This document shows, in pieces, positions 23,117 to 23,265 of a stretch of 23,265 nt of DNA. Where the stretch lies: the IMG/VR virus record IMGVR_UViG_3300022200_001048, positions 1 through 23,265 of that record; one strand, written 5' to 3'. How positions within the stretch are numbered: position 1 is the stretch's first letter; every line of letters begins with the position of its first letter. The notes under the pieces were generated by a model. That model was not told the DNA's origin. It saw only the letters and a list, made by a program, of their open reading frames with translations, and ran no database searches. This stretch comes from a virus. The position numbers and the translations under genes are program-made.

Positions 23117-23265
23117 TGGCTGGTTATATCGGTTCTAAAGCGGTCAACCTCAGTACCACTGGGGCTGATATCAATGGTAATGCTAACGTAGACGGTACAC
23201 TTGATGTCACTGGTGCAACTACCGTAACTGGTGCCTTTACCTCACTAGGCATCGACGACAACGCT
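23116..23265 (+). CDS. N-terminus of a putative distal tail fibre protein (3' truncated by window edge)
   Basis: The ATG at 23116 overlaps the upstream stop and has AAGGAGAG ending 5 bases before it. The 50 residues seen begin MAGYIGSKAVNLSTTGADIN and continue with a Thr/Gly/Val/Asp pattern (NVDGTLDVTGATTVTGAF) like the beta-strand repeats at the head of many marine-phage fibre and spike proteins. Because the preceding anchor protein lacks a receptor-binding part, this gene is a candidate for the distal fibre. The rest lies outside the window. Confidence 0.72.
   Translation, partial: MAGYIGSKAVNLSTTGADINGNANVDGTLDVTGATTVTGAFTSLGIDDNA

Noticed and set aside
1-23265. tRNA genes, CRISPR arrays, integrase, insertion sequences, lysis genes
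   Set aside because: None seen: no cloverleaf, no spaced direct repeats, no recombinase or transposase, and no holin or endolysin outside the virion transglycosylase domain.

Overview
The window is one continuous stretch of a lytic, T7-like podovirus (Autographiviridae-type) genome. Every recognisable gene is on the + strand. Genes are packed with ATGA or TAATG stop/start overlaps or gaps of a few tens of bases. The host cannot be named from sequence alone. A B12-dependent (class II) ribonucleotide reductase together with ThyX is a combination I associate with phages of aquatic or marine bacteria.

Region 1 (1-4140) is DNA metabolism: the tail of an unidentified gene, a 5'-3' exonuclease, a MazG-like nucleotide pyrophosphohydrolase, class II ribonucleotide reductase (nrdJ), flavin-dependent thymidylate synthase (thyX) and an endonuclease VII-type Holliday-junction nuclease. 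Together they would degrade host DNA, rebuild dNTP pools and resolve branched replication intermediates. Region 2 (4143-6584) is a single-subunit RNA polymerase with all catalytic residues. It lies after the replication genes and directly before the virion genes, as in phiKMV-like phages and unlike T7, where it is early.

Region 3 (6585-7916) starts with a candidate phage promoter that resembles the T3 consensus. Its left half also forms a hairpin with the ribosome binding site of the next small gene. Two small unknown genes, a GNAT acetyltransferase and an Ala/Lys-rich probable virion accessory protein follow. Region 4 (7916-23265) is the virion module in T7 order: portal, scaffold, major capsid, a strong terminator plus a second RNA stem, tail tubular A and B, three internal (ejection) proteins, and the tail-fibre region. 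A lytic transglycosylase domain lies inside the second ejection protein, not at the N-terminus of the third as in T7. The fibre gene is preceded by a second copy of the T3-like promoter and encodes only an anchor plus a long coiled coil. A small beta-rich protein and a third, truncated gene follow and may carry the distal fibre parts.

Terminases, holin/endolysin, helicase-primase and DNA polymerase are not in the window; they would lie outside it. No tRNA, CRISPR, integrase or insertion sequence was seen. The most interesting features are the promoter/hairpin/ribosome-site overlap at 6590-6635, the short specificity loop of the RNA polymerase, a divergent ThyX signature, and a 17-step heptad register in the fibre anchor.
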